A stretch of DNA of 44,565 nucleotides from Nitrospinaceae bacterium UBA3496 (lineage in GTDB: Bacteria > UBA8248). The translations under genes and the position numbers were made by a program. The notes under the pieces are model-generated. The model made no database searches. It was not told the DNA's origin and saw nothing but the letters and a program-made list of their open reading frames with translations. Where the stretch lies: positions 1 to 44,565 of the forward strand of contig DFQF01000069.1 in NCBI GenBank assembly GCA_002377645.1, in the 5' to 3' direction. Positions 8,913 through 17,611 of this stretch are shown here, piece by piece. Numbering within the stretch: the stretch's first letter is position 1; each line of letters begins with the position of its first letter.

Positions 8913-10244
8913 TTAAGAAATACTTTCAGATTCTTCTTCTGAGGATGAAAAAGATTGTTTAGAAGAAGTATCTTCAAGTCCAAACAAACGTTTCACAAGA
9001 TGAATTGACTCTCCACCAGCACCCTCCTCTAAAATTTCTTTTATTGCTACTGAAGGACTGTGAAGAATCTTTTTGATAATTGCTCGTGTCATCAAATCAA
9101 TACCATCAATTACTCTTTCGTCTAACTCTGGGAAATTCGATACTGTCCTTTTAACTTCTTCCCTTCTAAACCTCTCAGCCAATTTTCTTATTTCGATTAG
9201 AATATCTGAAGAATCTTCAACAATTTTTGAATTCAAAAAAGACTGGACTTCTTTTTCTACTATAGACTTTGCTTCCTGAGATTCTTCTTCTCTTCCTTTC
9301 ATATTATCAGAAGCAATTTTCTGAAGGTCATCTACATCAAAAAGGAAAATATTCTCTATTTCATTAACCAATGGATCTATATTCCTTGGAACTGCAATAT
9401 CAAGGAACAACATGGGTCTATCTTTGCGCACTTCTAGAGAAAGTTTTACCATTGAAGAATCTATAATAAAGCCAGGAGAACTCGTAGAAGTGAGTATAAT
9501 ATCAGCTTCGCTTATCTCATCTTTCAAGTTTTCAAAATCTACAGCCCATCCAGAATATTTCGAGGCCAACGCTTGCGCATGTGCGTAAGTTCTATTTGCC
9601 ACAAGAATATTATTTGGTTTCTGTGAAACAATATGCTGCATTGCGGATTCTGCCATCTCACCTGAACCAACTAATAAAACTGTGCGATCTTCAAAAGTAC
9701 GAAATATCTTTTTAGCTAAATCAAGCGCAACAGAACTAACGGAAATAGGTTCATTCCCTATTTTGGTCTGCTCTCTAATCTTTTTTGCAACCCTAAAAGC
9801 AAAACTAAACAATGACAGCAAATTCTTACCAACAAATTGATTCTCAGAAGCGATCTTAAATGCATTACGGACTTGTCCGAGTATTTGAGGTTCCCCTATG
9901 ACCATAGAGTCTAGACTTCCAGAAACTCTAAAAAGATGCCCCACAACTTGTTCATCCCTAAGAACATACAAATGTTTCTTTAAAACTCCAGGATCAATAT
10001 TCTGCACTTCAACAAAGAAATCGTGAATTGCACTTACACACTTTTCATAATTTTGAGTAGACGCATAAACTTCTACTCGATTACAAGTTGATAAAATCAA
10101 ACATTCCTCAAGGGAACCAGAAGAGTTCAATTTTTTCAAAGAATCCAAAAGAGCATTTTCGGGAATAAACAATCGCTCCCTTATTTCTATAGGGGTTCTA
10201 TGGTGACTTATTCCTACTAATATCAAGGAATTTTTGTCTATCAC
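8913..10244 (-). CDS. hemA: Glutamyl-tRNA reductase
   Basis: HemA catalyses the first committed step of the C5 tetrapyrrole pathway, reducing glutamyl-tRNA to glutamate-1-semialdehyde with NADPH. The 443-residue protein has LVGISHHRTPIEIRERL at the N-terminus, the catalytic Cys54 in LSTCNRVEVYA, a nucleotide-binding VGSGEMAESA and a long C-terminal helical dimerisation region ending in a Ser/Glu-rich tail. The start is GTG 10244 with AGGAG upstream. It is eight bases behind a HemX-type membrane protein gene, a common pairing. No hemL (the next enzyme) lies in the window. Confidence 0.97.
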   Translation of the reverse strand: MIDKNSLILVGISHHRTPIEIRERLFIPENALLDSLKKLNSSGSLEECLILSTCNRVEVYASTQNYEKCVSAIHDFFVEVQNIDPGVLKKHLYVLRDEQVVGHLFRVSGSLDSMVIGEPQILGQVRNAFKIASENQFVGKNLLSLFSFAFRVAKKIREQTKIGNEPISVSSVALDLAKKIFRTFEDRTVLLVGSGEMAESAMQHIVSQKPNNILVANRTYAHAQALASKYSGWAVDFENLKDEISEADIILTSTSSPGFIIDSSMVKLSLEVRKDRPMLFLDIAVPRNIDPLVNEIENIFLFDVDDLQKIASDNMKGREEESQEAKSIVEKEVQSFLNSKIVEDSSDILIEIRKLAERFRREEVKRTVSNFPELDERVIDGIDLMTRAIIKKILHSPSVAIKEILEEGAGGESIHLVKRLFGLEDTSSKQSFSSSEEESESIS

Positions 10245-10252
10245 TTAATCTC

Positions 10253-11044
10253 CTAAAAATGACTTAACAAAGAAAGAATCACACATACAAAACAAAACAT
10301 AGAAAAGATAGCCGACCTCATTCCTTTCCAACTTCTAGTTATTCTGCAAATCAACAGCAAACCATAAGCAAGCCACGTGAGACCTAATGGCCATGTTCGA
10401 ATAAGGGAAAAAGGATCAAGGCTCCAAAATGTACCATGCTTAGATCGAGCCCACATTGATCCTAGCAATAAGCTAAAAGTTAAGAACGCAAATCCAAAAT
10501 ATAAAATTTTATGGCCCAAATCATCTAGAACATTTAAGGCAGGCAACCTATGAAGCCATGCTCCAGGACGCCTTGATTTTAATTGCGAAGACTGAATGAT
10601 ATACATAACAGAAGTAAACATAAGGAGGAAAAAAGCCGCCATACCTAGAACAGCCAAGTATGCATGACCTTTCAGTAGATACCCTTCTATTTCTGAAGAA
10701 CCACCCCCCAAAAGACCAGGAAAAGTAGATGCATATCCTTCAATAACAAAAGCAACTGGGACAGCAAATCCGCCAAATGCAATTTCTTTATACTTTGCAT
10801 AAAGAAGAAGATAAAATAACAAAATTACCCAAGATATACCGCTAAACCAAACACCCATACCTTTATCTTCAGACAAAGAAAATGCTGATGCCAATAAAAT
10901 ACCATGGACGACAAATCCGGAAATCAGACAAACAAGAACAAAATTGAATAATTTTTTTCTACCAGTCAACATAACGTACAGATGACCAATTGAAGAAATT
11001 AAATATAAAAGAACTACCAGAGCCAGCATTTTGGTCTCTTCCAT
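10253..11044 (-). CDS. HemX/CcsA-like cytochrome c assembly membrane protein
   Basis: A 263-residue integral membrane protein with about eight predicted helices. Conserved features of the CcmC/CcsA/HemX superfamily are a GHAYLAVLGMAAFFLLM helix and a tryptophan-rich segment WARSKHGTFWSLDP followed by a WPLGLTW helix. The segment is a degenerate version of the WWD heme-handling signature. Together with its position directly before hemA, this favours the HemX type, which modulates HemA levels or c-type cytochrome assembly, over a full heme lyase. The ATG is at 11044. It is the first gene of the minus-strand hem run. Confidence 0.85.
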   Translation of the reverse strand: MEETKMLALVVLLYLISSIGHLYVMLTGRKKLFNFVLVCLISGFVVHGILLASAFSLSEDKGMGVWFSGISWVILLFYLLLYAKYKEIAFGGFAVPVAFVIEGYASTFPGLLGGGSSEIEGYLLKGHAYLAVLGMAAFFLLMFTSVMYIIQSSQLKSRRPGAWLHRLPALNVLDDLGHKILYFGFAFLTFSLLLGSMWARSKHGTFWSLDPFSLIRTWPLGLTWLAYGLLLICRITRSWKGMRSAIFSMFCFVCVILSLLSHF

Positions 11045-11137
11045 AAAAATGAAAAGAAAAACAAAAAAAATAAATCAACTGAAACATATTACAATCAAAG
11101 ATAAGAATAAAATAATTAAAGAAATAAAAATACCTCT

Positions 11138-11166
11138 TTGCAGTGAACGCTAATCATTCTTATACT
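11138..11166 (+). promoter_or_regulatory. Sigma-70 promoter for pyrD-pyrK
   Basis: TTGCAG (11138-11143) is separated by exactly 17 bp from TATACT (11161-11166). Transcription would start near 11173, about 35 nt before the pyrD start. The gap (11045-11206) is otherwise A/T-rich and divergent, so it must also carry a promoter for the hem run, which I could not place. Confidence 0.55.
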
Positions 11167-11206
11167 TAGACTAGTTTTTTTTGATTATCAAATATGGATA
11201 CAAATT

Positions 11207-12139
11207 TTGAAATCATTCCCTTTAATATCACCTCCTATCATAAATGCTAGTGGAATTTTAAGTTATCCTGAAGTGTTTGAAACTTTTGAAAATCAGGGTG
11301 CTTCAATTGGAGGATATGTCACAAAATCTATCGGTCCTAACGAAAAAAAAGGAAACGAAAATCCAGTTATCATTTACAACAATTCGCCAGGAGGACCTAC
11401 TCTCAATTCTCTTGCTCTTCCAACTCAAGACCTAGATGATTGGATTGAGGAACTCTCAAAAATCAGACTTAAAAAATCCCTTTTGATTGCCTCAATCTAT
11501 GGTGGCAATCCAAAAGAATTTTCTCATGTTACCGAAAAAGTTTCTCCCTTTGCGGATATTATAGAAATCAATTTAGGGTGTCCGAATAAAGAACCAGGAG
11601 AAAAAACAATCATGGAGAGCATTGGCCAAAACCCTATTCTTTCAGGAGAAATAACTTCTAGTGTCCGAAATTCAACAGACAAACCAATAATTGCTAAATT
11701 ATCTCCCAATAGTGATTATTTAGCTGTAGCAGAGAAATGTCTAGAATCTGGTGCTGACGGACTCGGTTGCGCTAATACTTTAGGTCCAGGACTATCCATC
11801 GATATCAAAACAAAAGAAATTATCCTTGCAGGAACTTCCGGTGGAATTAGTGGTCAGGCACTGAAACCAATCAACTTGCTCATGACCTTCGAGGCATTTT
11901 CAAGATTTTCATGTCCTATAATAGCCTACGGAGGTATTGAGACTTGGGAAGATGGAGTAGAATACTTATTAGCAGGAGCATCTGTCTTAGGTCTTGGGAC
12001 TGTCTTTCTTGGAAAATCAACGGAAGAATCTATAAAAACAACGAAAGATATTTGGTCAGGCATTCAATCGTATCTCCAAGGGAAAAACTTTCACGAATTT
12101 GTCGGAAAAGCTCACAAGAATATTCAGGAGTCAAAATGA
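11207..12139 (+). CDS. pyrD: Dihydroorotate dehydrogenase catalytic subunit, class 1B
   Basis: A 310-residue FMN TIM-barrel enzyme that oxidises dihydroorotate to orotate in pyrimidine synthesis. Family motifs include INASGILSYP near the N-terminus, a FMN/orotate loop with NNSPGGPTLNS, and EINLGCPNKEPGE. Cys125 in the last motif is the class 1 catalytic base. GGISGQALKP and IAYGGIETWEDGVEYLLAGA follow at the FMN phosphate site. Overlap with pyrK by an ATGA makes this the NAD-linked class 1B form. The start is uncertain: TTG 11207 lacks a clear ribosome-binding site and the nearby ATG at 11194 is out of frame. Confidence 0.94.
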   Translation: MKSFPLISPPIINASGILSYPEVFETFENQGASIGGYVTKSIGPNEKKGNENPVIIYNNSPGGPTLNSLALPTQDLDDWIEELSKIRLKKSLLIASIYGGNPKEFSHVTEKVSPFADIIEINLGCPNKEPGEKTIMESIGQNPILSGEITSSVRNSTDKPIIAKLSPNSDYLAVAEKCLESGADGLGCANTLGPGLSIDIKTKEIILAGTSGGISGQALKPINLLMTFEAFSRFSCPIIAYGGIETWEDGVEYLLAGASVLGLGTVFLGKSTEESIKTTKDIWSGIQSYLQGKNFHEFVGKAHKNIQESK

Positions 12140-12861
12140 GAGAAATAGTCAAAATACTGGAAAACAAACGTGAAAGTGAATTAATCCATACAATTTTCTT
12201 TGACTTCGAACCCAAAGCAAGACCCGGACAATTTTTCATGGTTTGGATCCCTGGGATCGGAGAAAAACCATTCACACTTTCTTACTCAAATGGAATTACC
12301 TTGAAAATAGCAGGAGAATTCACTAAATCCCTAGCCGCGTTAGAACCAGGAAGAGAAATTGGAATAAGAGGTCCTTTGGGAAATGGTTACCCAGAATTCA
12401 AAAATATCACACTTATTGGAGGTGGTGTTGGGATTGCTGAATTAAGATTACTAGCACTATCCTCAAAAAATCCTACCTTTCTTCTTGGCGGCAGAACTGA
12501 AAGTGAAATTCTATACTTAGAAGAATTCAAAAAGATGGGAGATGTCCATGTTACAACAGATGACGGCTCTTTAGGCAAAAAAGGAGTTATAACAAAACTT
12601 CTTCCATTTCATTCAGAAAATTACGCGATTTGCGGTCCTGAAATGATGATGAAAGCATGTATGGAAGAACTCCCTCCCGAAAAATCATTTTTCGCAATTG
12701 AAAGATACATGAAATGTGCAGTAGGGTTATGTGGACAATGTTCCTGTTCAGGATGGAGAGTCTGTGTGGACGGTCCTGTTTTTAAAGGAACCGAACTTCT
12801 CAAAATGAACGATTTTGGAAAACGTAGACGTGAAAAAAGCGGAAGATGGCTATATTTTTAA
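12136..12861 (+). CDS. pyrK: Dihydroorotate dehydrogenase electron-transfer subunit
   Basis: PyrK carries FAD and a [2Fe-2S] cluster and passes electrons from PyrD to NAD+. The 241-residue product has the FAD-binding EKPFTLSYS motif, a ferredoxin-reductase-like nucleotide domain with LIGGGVGIAELRLLA, and the late cysteine cluster Cys194, Cys199, Cys202 and Cys210 in CAVGLCGQCSC and VCVDGP. The ATG at 12136 overlaps the pyrD stop (ATGA) and has AGGAG six bases upstream. The frame stays open upstream to 11944, but that stretch lies inside pyrD. Length is slightly below typical PyrK. Confidence 0.94.
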   Translation: MREIVKILENKRESELIHTIFFDFEPKARPGQFFMVWIPGIGEKPFTLSYSNGITLKIAGEFTKSLAALEPGREIGIRGPLGNGYPEFKNITLIGGGVGIAELRLLALSSKNPTFLLGGRTESEILYLEEFKKMGDVHVTTDDGSLGKKGVITKLLPFHSENYAICGPEMMMKACMEELPPEKSFFAIERYMKCAVGLCGQCSCSGWRVCVDGPVFKGTELLKMNDFGKRRREKSGRWLYF

Positions 12862-12893
12862 AAACACAAATCTCTAATGAAAAAGGTTTTGTT

Positions 12894-13142
12894 ATGCAAG
12901 AAATAGATGAAATAAGAAAAAAAAGCAAAGAATATGCGGAACGTATTAGTCATATTTTGGGGAAACAGATAACAGATGTAGAAATCCCTATAAAATATGG
13001 ATACCTAAACGAGAGTTTTCTTTTATGGTGGGGAGAACGTGGAGATCAAGAAAAACAGGCAGTCGTGACCTTCGAGCAATTGAAAACACTCAATGATGAG
13101 GAACTTGAAAAAGTAATCAGAACCACTATAAAAGAATTTTAG
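12894..13142 (+). CDS. Small protein of unknown function downstream of pyrK
   Basis: This 82-residue acidic and basic mixed protein (MQEIDEIRKKSKEYAERISH at the start) has no signal peptide or membrane segment. It is probably helical, with a central LNESFLLWWGERGDQ segment. I do not recognise the family. I choose ATG 12894 because AAAGG stands seven bases upstream; an earlier in-frame ATG at 12846 would overlap pyrK by 16 bp. It is probably transcribed with pyrD-pyrK and converges on the minus-strand gene that ends 7 bp further on. Confidence 0.6.
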   Translation: MQEIDEIRKKSKEYAERISHILGKQITDVEIPIKYGYLNESFLLWWGERGDQEKQAVVTFEQLKTLNDEELEKVIRTTIKEF

Positions 13143-13149
13143 AAATATA

Positions 13150-14037
13150 CTACTTCTGGTAGTTTGCTAGTTCTTGAAAAATTCTAAAGATTGAACTTCC
13201 ATCTTCATTTCCTCTTCCTTTACTTCTTTGAGAAAGATATATCTGTTCTAGCAAACCAGCCAATGGCACGGGCACATCCTGATCTTTAGCAGATTGTATG
13301 GCGCATTCGAGATCCTTTAAAACTATATTGATTGGTCCTGATGGAGGAAAATGATTTGAAAGCATATCCTTACCTCTTACTTCTAAAACATTTGAACCAG
13401 CAGCACCCGAACAAAGAACATCTAACATAACATCTGGGTCTAGTCCCGATTTGAGACCCAATGTCAATCCTTCAGCTGCCCCTGCCATTGTCACGAACAA
13501 AACCAAATTCACAACCAATTTAAGTTGAGCTGCATGACCATTTTTTTCACTTACATATACAGTTTTTTTCCCAATAGCATCAAAAGCTGCTTTCGACTTT
13601 TCAAAAGCGGCTTTGGGACCAGCTACCATAACTACCAAATCCTTTACTGCAGCCTGCTTCCCAACACCACTCACAGGACAGTCTAACCATGTCAACCCTT
13701 TATCCTGCGCTATCTTTGCCATCTCTTTTGAAAATTTCGGAGGGACAGTACTCATATCAGCTATGACCGTTCCTTCATTACATCCAGCAAAAACACCGGT
13801 ATCTCCGATTACGGCCTGCTCAACAACCTTATAATTAGGAAGGGAAAGCATGACCAAATCAACATTTGAAGCGGCCTCAGCTGGGGAATTCGACCGAACT
13901 AAAGATTTTCCTTCAAATTTTTCAAATACTTCTTCTGAAGGGTCAAATCCCTGAACTTCAAAACCTGAATCAAGCATATGACCTGCAAAAGCACCTCCCA
14001 TAACACCTAAACCAACTACGCCAGTTTTCAAACTCAT
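13150..14037 (-). CDS. NAD(P)-dependent 3-hydroxyisobutyrate dehydrogenase-family protein
   Basis: A 295-residue beta-hydroxyacid dehydrogenase. The Rossmann motif GVVGLGVMGGAFAGHMLDSG opens the protein, the substrate-binding LDCPVSGVGKQAA stretch matches the family DAPVSGG site, and the catalytic lysine lies in AAQLKLVVN, where the family usually has KxxNN. The family includes 3-hydroxyisobutyrate and tartronate-semialdehyde reductases and related enzymes; the exact substrate cannot be assigned. The ATG at 14037 is preceded by GAGCTGAG. It is transcribed away from the glyoxalase-like gene across a 167-bp gap that holds an inverted repeat. Confidence 0.88.
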   Translation of the reverse strand: MSLKTGVVGLGVMGGAFAGHMLDSGFEVQGFDPSEEVFEKFEGKSLVRSNSPAEAASNVDLVMLSLPNYKVVEQAVIGDTGVFAGCNEGTVIADMSTVPPKFSKEMAKIAQDKGLTWLDCPVSGVGKQAAVKDLVVMVAGPKAAFEKSKAAFDAIGKKTVYVSEKNGHAAQLKLVVNLVLFVTMAGAAEGLTLGLKSGLDPDVMLDVLCSGAAGSNVLEVRGKDMLSNHFPPSGPINIVLKDLECAIQSAKDQDVPVPLAGLLEQIYLSQRSKGRGNEDGSSIFRIFQELANYQK

Positions 14038-14084
14038 ACTCAGCTCCTCTATGTGAAATTTTCATACAACCTATCCTATAGCAA

Positions 14085-14146
14085 ATTCTCGGTAAAACTC
14101 AAAAGACTAAATTGAACAGAAGACAAAATAACACTTGACCGAGAAT
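14085..14146. repeat. Spaced 9-bp inverted repeat in a divergent promoter region
   Basis: ATTCTCGGT at 14085-14093 is the exact reverse complement of ACCGAGAAT at 14138-14146. The arms lie 44 bp apart, between the hydroxyacid dehydrogenase (minus) and the glyoxalase-like gene (plus). The right arm overlaps a candidate -35 box. It could be an operator pair; no known regulator motif is recognised. Confidence 0.4.
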
Positions 14147-14162
14147 GAAGTTGAGATAATAT
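14135..14162 (+). promoter_or_regulatory. Candidate promoter of the glyoxalase-CLC operon
   Basis: TTGACC (14135-14140) and TAATAT (14157-14162) are 16 bp apart, and the plus-strand gene starts 43 bp downstream. The -35 box overlaps the right arm of an inverted repeat. Confidence 0.45.
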
Positions 14163-14204
14163 CATCTTTACAGTTAGAAGCATCATAAAAATAAAGGATA
14201 CAAG

Positions 14205-14759
14205 ATGCCAATACCCTCAAATGGTTTCAAAGGCCTTCAACATATAGCCATAAAAGTTTCAAATATAGATATTTCTTTAGACTTTTATATAAACGTCTTA
14301 GGTTTCACTGTTTCTGAAAGACATGACCCAGGAGAACACCCTATTTTCAAATCAGGTCTTTGCTTTCTCAGATGCGGACCACTACACCACGATCTCAATC
14401 TCGTTTTTTTTCCAGAAACAGAAAAAGAAGAACTTGCCAAAATCCCAAAAACCGACCAAGGCTCGACTGTAGATTTAGGCGTGCATCATTTTGCTTTTCA
14501 AGTTGAATCCCTCCAAGAATTTCATGAATGGGAAGAATGGATTACAGAAAACAATATTGAAATTGTCAGAGGACCTGTTGTTCACAGCCCCACTCACCCT
14601 GAAGGTGATGGGACATGGGGTGAAAACAGAGCGATGTATTTTTGCGACCCTGATGGGCATCGGATTGAGATATTTTGTGATATGGCAGAACTCGATGAAA
14701 AAACAAACACTATCAATGCATCTTGGAACAGTGCTCGTCTTAAAAGAGAAGGATTCTAA
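14205..14759 (+). CDS. Glyoxalase/extradiol-dioxygenase (VOC) superfamily protein
   Basis: A 184-residue VOC-fold protein made of two beta-alpha-beta modules. Likely metal ligands are His13 in LQHIAIKV, His95 in VHHFAFQV and Glu155 in GHRIEIFCDM. The YFCDPDGHRIEIF ending is the standard second-module motif. The arrangement resembles catechol-2,3-dioxygenase-like and lyase members; the substrate is unknown. A 67-bp gap separates it from the CLC gene downstream, and it has its own candidate promoter. The ATG at 14205 has AAAGGA upstream. Confidence 0.88.
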   Translation: MPIPSNGFKGLQHIAIKVSNIDISLDFYINVLGFTVSERHDPGEHPIFKSGLCFLRCGPLHHDLNLVFFPETEKEELAKIPKTDQGSTVDLGVHHFAFQVESLQEFHEWEEWITENNIEIVRGPVVHSPTHPEGDGTWGENRAMYFCDPDGHRIEIFCDMAELDEKTNTINASWNSARLKREGF

Positions 14760-14827
14760 ATTCATTTAGAACTCTCACATTTCTTTGAAATAATTACGCA
14801 CATAAAAGCAAAACAAACGGAACCATC

Positions 14828-16597
14828 ATGAAAAAACAAAAATTCAGAATTAATCTGCTCAGTTGGCTTTTGCACTTCGGATTTGCAAGAGATGGCATAT
14901 TTTACGTAGTAACAATTTTTGTTGGATTATTAGCTGGACTAACGGCAGTTTCTTTTCATTTGTCGATAGCATGGCTTCAAGAATTTCTTTTTGGCTCTTC
15001 TCATTTAACTTCGCAAAGTTCTCTCTCTTGGTTCTTAATTATACTCATTCCTGCTCTTGGTGCATTAATAGCGGCTATCTCACTCCAATACATAGTTCCA
15101 GACGCCAGAGGTAGTGGAATCCCACAAACTAAAATTGCCTATGCAGTTCACAACGGTCATATCCCTAAAAAAGTCTGGATTGGAAAATTCTTTATAGGAC
15201 TAATCAATATAGGCTCTGGTTCTAGTTTAGGAAGAGAGGGACCAACCGTTCAAATATGCTCTGGAATGGCGAGCTGGATAGGAGAGATGTTTTCTATGAA
15301 AAGACAACGTATAAAGTCTCTCATTCCAGTTGGCGCTGCTGCAGGAATAGCGGCTGCATTCAATACTCCCCTTGCTGCAATCACTTTCACCCTTGAAGAA
15401 ATCGTTGGAGATTTAAATGCTCGTGTTTTAGGATCTATCGTTTTAGCATCCGTAACTGCAGCAGTAGTTGAAAGATCTATCCTAGGGAATCAACCTGTAT
15501 TCCTGGTTCCAGAATATTCGCTTGAAAATCCAATGGAACTCTTCATTTATGCCTTAGTTGGGGTTTTTTGTGCATTAGTAGGGACAATCTTTTGCAGGAC
15601 TCTCTTATATACAAGATCAAAATGGATAAATATTACTGGCTGGAAATCTATTTTACTTACTACTCTAGGAGGATTATGTATAGGGATCATTGGATTACAA
15701 TTTCCTCAGATTTTTGGTGTAGGATATCCCTTTGTAAACAAAGCGTTATCTGGTAGTTACACATTTTACATTCTATCCATATTGCTAATTTTAAAATTAA
15801 TAGCAACCTCTATCTCATACGGCACAGGATCATGCGGGGGAATTTTTGCACCTACTTTATTTTTAGGTGCAATGGCTGGAGGGACAGTTGCTTCTATAAT
15901 GGAAGTTTTTTTTCCATCTATTATAGGCAATTCTGGAAGTTATGCTCTTGTAGGTATGGGTGCGGCTTTTGCATCAGTTATACGTGCACCGATGACATCG
16001 GTACTTATCATTTTCGAACTTACTCAAGACTACAATATTATTTTAGCTTTGATGATAGCGAATACTATTTCTTTTTCATTATCAAAATATTGGCAACCAG
16101 ACTCGATTTACGCCTCTCTTTCCCATCAAGATGGAATTGCCCTTCCTAACTACGAAACCGATCACATTTTACACGAGATACATGTGGAAGACGCAATGGT
16201 AACAAATGTCAAAACATTATCGAACAAATTAACCATAACAGAGGCAATCGAAGAAACGAGAAATCTAGCATACTCTGGATATCCGATTTTAGACGGAAAC
16301 AACAAACTAGAAGGAATGATAAGTCGCTATGATTTTAGACAAGCTCAAGCAATACAAAAAGAGGATAACAGAATAACTGAATTTGCAACAACAAAATACG
16401 TACTGCACGCTCACCCAGATCAATCTCTTGACTCTGTTATGGCAAAACTTGGATCGAGACGTATCTCCCGCTTGCCAGTCGTTAGTAGAGAAGATCCAAC
16501 GGAATTGCTTGGCATTATCACATCTGAAGATGTAATATTAGCGTTCGGAAAAGTAAAAATCAAAAGAGACAAAGAACAGAATCAAGGAGCAAGTTAA
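14828..16597 (+). CDS. CLC-family chloride transporter with C-terminal CBS pair
   Basis: A 589-residue inner-membrane CLC protein. The three anion-selectivity motifs are present: GSGIP (residues 95-99), GREGP (135-139, with gating Glu137) and GSCGGIFAP. FNTPLAAITFTLEEIVGD carries the internal glutamate found in H+/Cl- exchangers, which suggests an antiporter rather than a channel. After the membrane part, from about residue 450, come two CBS domains (VEDAMVTNVKTL and FATTKYVLHAHPDQSLD) that usually sense nucleotides. The stop directly abuts the start of the next gene. Confidence 0.95.
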   Translation: MKKQKFRINLLSWLLHFGFARDGIFYVVTIFVGLLAGLTAVSFHLSIAWLQEFLFGSSHLTSQSSLSWFLIILIPALGALIAAISLQYIVPDARGSGIPQTKIAYAVHNGHIPKKVWIGKFFIGLINIGSGSSLGREGPTVQICSGMASWIGEMFSMKRQRIKSLIPVGAAAGIAAAFNTPLAAITFTLEEIVGDLNARVLGSIVLASVTAAVVERSILGNQPVFLVPEYSLENPMELFIYALVGVFCALVGTIFCRTLLYTRSKWINITGWKSILLTTLGGLCIGIIGLQFPQIFGVGYPFVNKALSGSYTFYILSILLILKLIATSISYGTGSCGGIFAPTLFLGAMAGGTVASIMEVFFPSIIGNSGSYALVGMGAAFASVIRAPMTSVLIIFELTQDYNIILALMIANTISFSLSKYWQPDSIYASLSHQDGIALPNYETDHILHEIHVEDAMVTNVKTLSNKLTITEAIEETRNLAYSGYPILDGNNKLEGMISRYDFRQAQAIQKEDNRITEFATTKYVLHAHPDQSLDSVMAKLGSRRISRLPVVSREDPTELLGIITSEDVILAFGKVKIKRDKEQNQGAS

Positions 16598-17608
16598 ATG
16601 AGCAAACAAAACATCAAGACATGTATTGTTGGATTAGGCTGGTGGGGTGATGAGTTAGTCAATGCTTCTAAGAACGTAGACGGACTAGAGATAAATACGT
16701 GTTTCGCAAGAACAGAATCAACAAGAAGCGAATTCGCAAAAAAACACTCTTGTAGACCCATCGAAAGTTGGGAAGGAGTTCTAAATGATACCGAGATAGA
16801 TGCCATTTTTCTTGCAACACCACATTCCACACATGCAAGCATGATCGTAGATGCTGCAAATGCAAAAAAACATATCTTAGTAGAAAAACCTTTTGTTCTT
16901 AACGTAGCAGAAGGAATAACTGCTTTAGATGCGTGTTCAAAGGCTAATGTAAAACTAGCTGTTGGTCACCAAAGACGTTTTCAGCCAGCACACAGGAAAT
17001 TAAAAGATTGGATTCAATCTGGAAAACTAGGGACTATTGTCCAAGCAGAAGCAAATTTTTCCTATGGATTTGCTTCTACTCTTTCTCCTGATAGTTGGAG
17101 ATCAAATCCAGATGAAAGTCCTGCAGGCGCTATGACAGGACTAGGAATTCATCAAGTTGACAATCTTCAATATTTTTTAGGACCTGTAAAAAATGTTTTT
17201 TCCTATAGCAAGTCTGTAAAACCAGACACAGATCTAGAAGATGTGACCGTAACATTGCTAGAATTCGAGTCAGGCTCATTTGGATATCTCGGCTCTAATA
17301 TGTTAACTCCAAAAGTTTTTTACGCTAGAGTCTACGGAACCGAAGGAAATGCAATCGCTGAAAATGAGGGGACAAGAATTACTCTGTGGGGAAAAGACAA
17401 TAGCGAATTAGTAGAAGAATTTGAAGTTTCAGGAGATCCAGTAACTGCTCCACTGGTTGCAGAAATATCAGATTTCGCACAATCTATTATTCAAGATTAC
17501 ACTCCTGAGGTAGACGGAGTTGTCGGCTTAAGAAATAGCGCTGTTTTGGAAGCCATCATTCTCTCCTCTAGAGAAAAAAGGATAGTAACTATAGAAGAGC
17601 TTTACTAG
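16598..17608 (+). CDS. Gfo/Idh/MocA-family oxidoreductase
   Basis: A 336-residue NAD(P)-dependent oxidoreductase. The N-terminal Rossmann fold has the VGLGWWGDEL glycine motif and the family-defining EKPF (ILVEKPFVLN). The C-terminal alpha/beta substrate domain has GLGIHQVDNLQYFLGP, with the histidine expected near the active site. Members act on sugars, inositols and related cyclic polyols; the substrate here is unknown. The ATG follows the CLC stop without a gap, and its AAGGAG lies within the CLC end, so translation is coupled. Confidence 0.92.
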   Translation: MSKQNIKTCIVGLGWWGDELVNASKNVDGLEINTCFARTESTRSEFAKKHSCRPIESWEGVLNDTEIDAIFLATPHSTHASMIVDAANAKKHILVEKPFVLNVAEGITALDACSKANVKLAVGHQRRFQPAHRKLKDWIQSGKLGTIVQAEANFSYGFASTLSPDSWRSNPDESPAGAMTGLGIHQVDNLQYFLGPVKNVFSYSKSVKPDTDLEDVTVTLLEFESGSFGYLGSNMLTPKVFYARVYGTEGNAIAENEGTRITLWGKDNSELVEEFEVSGDPVTAPLVAEISDFAQSIIQDYTPEVDGVVGLRNSAVLEAIILSSREKRIVTIEELY

Positions 17609-17611
17609 GAA

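Noticed and set aside
11045..11206. Riboswitch or cobalamin/heme leader before the hem run
   Set aside because: The gap is simple A/T-rich sequence with no conserved box or stable hairpin visible.
11944..12135. Longer N-terminus for pyrK
   Set aside because: The extension overlaps pyrD in another frame; the ATG at 12136 has AGGAG and the usual ATGA overlap.
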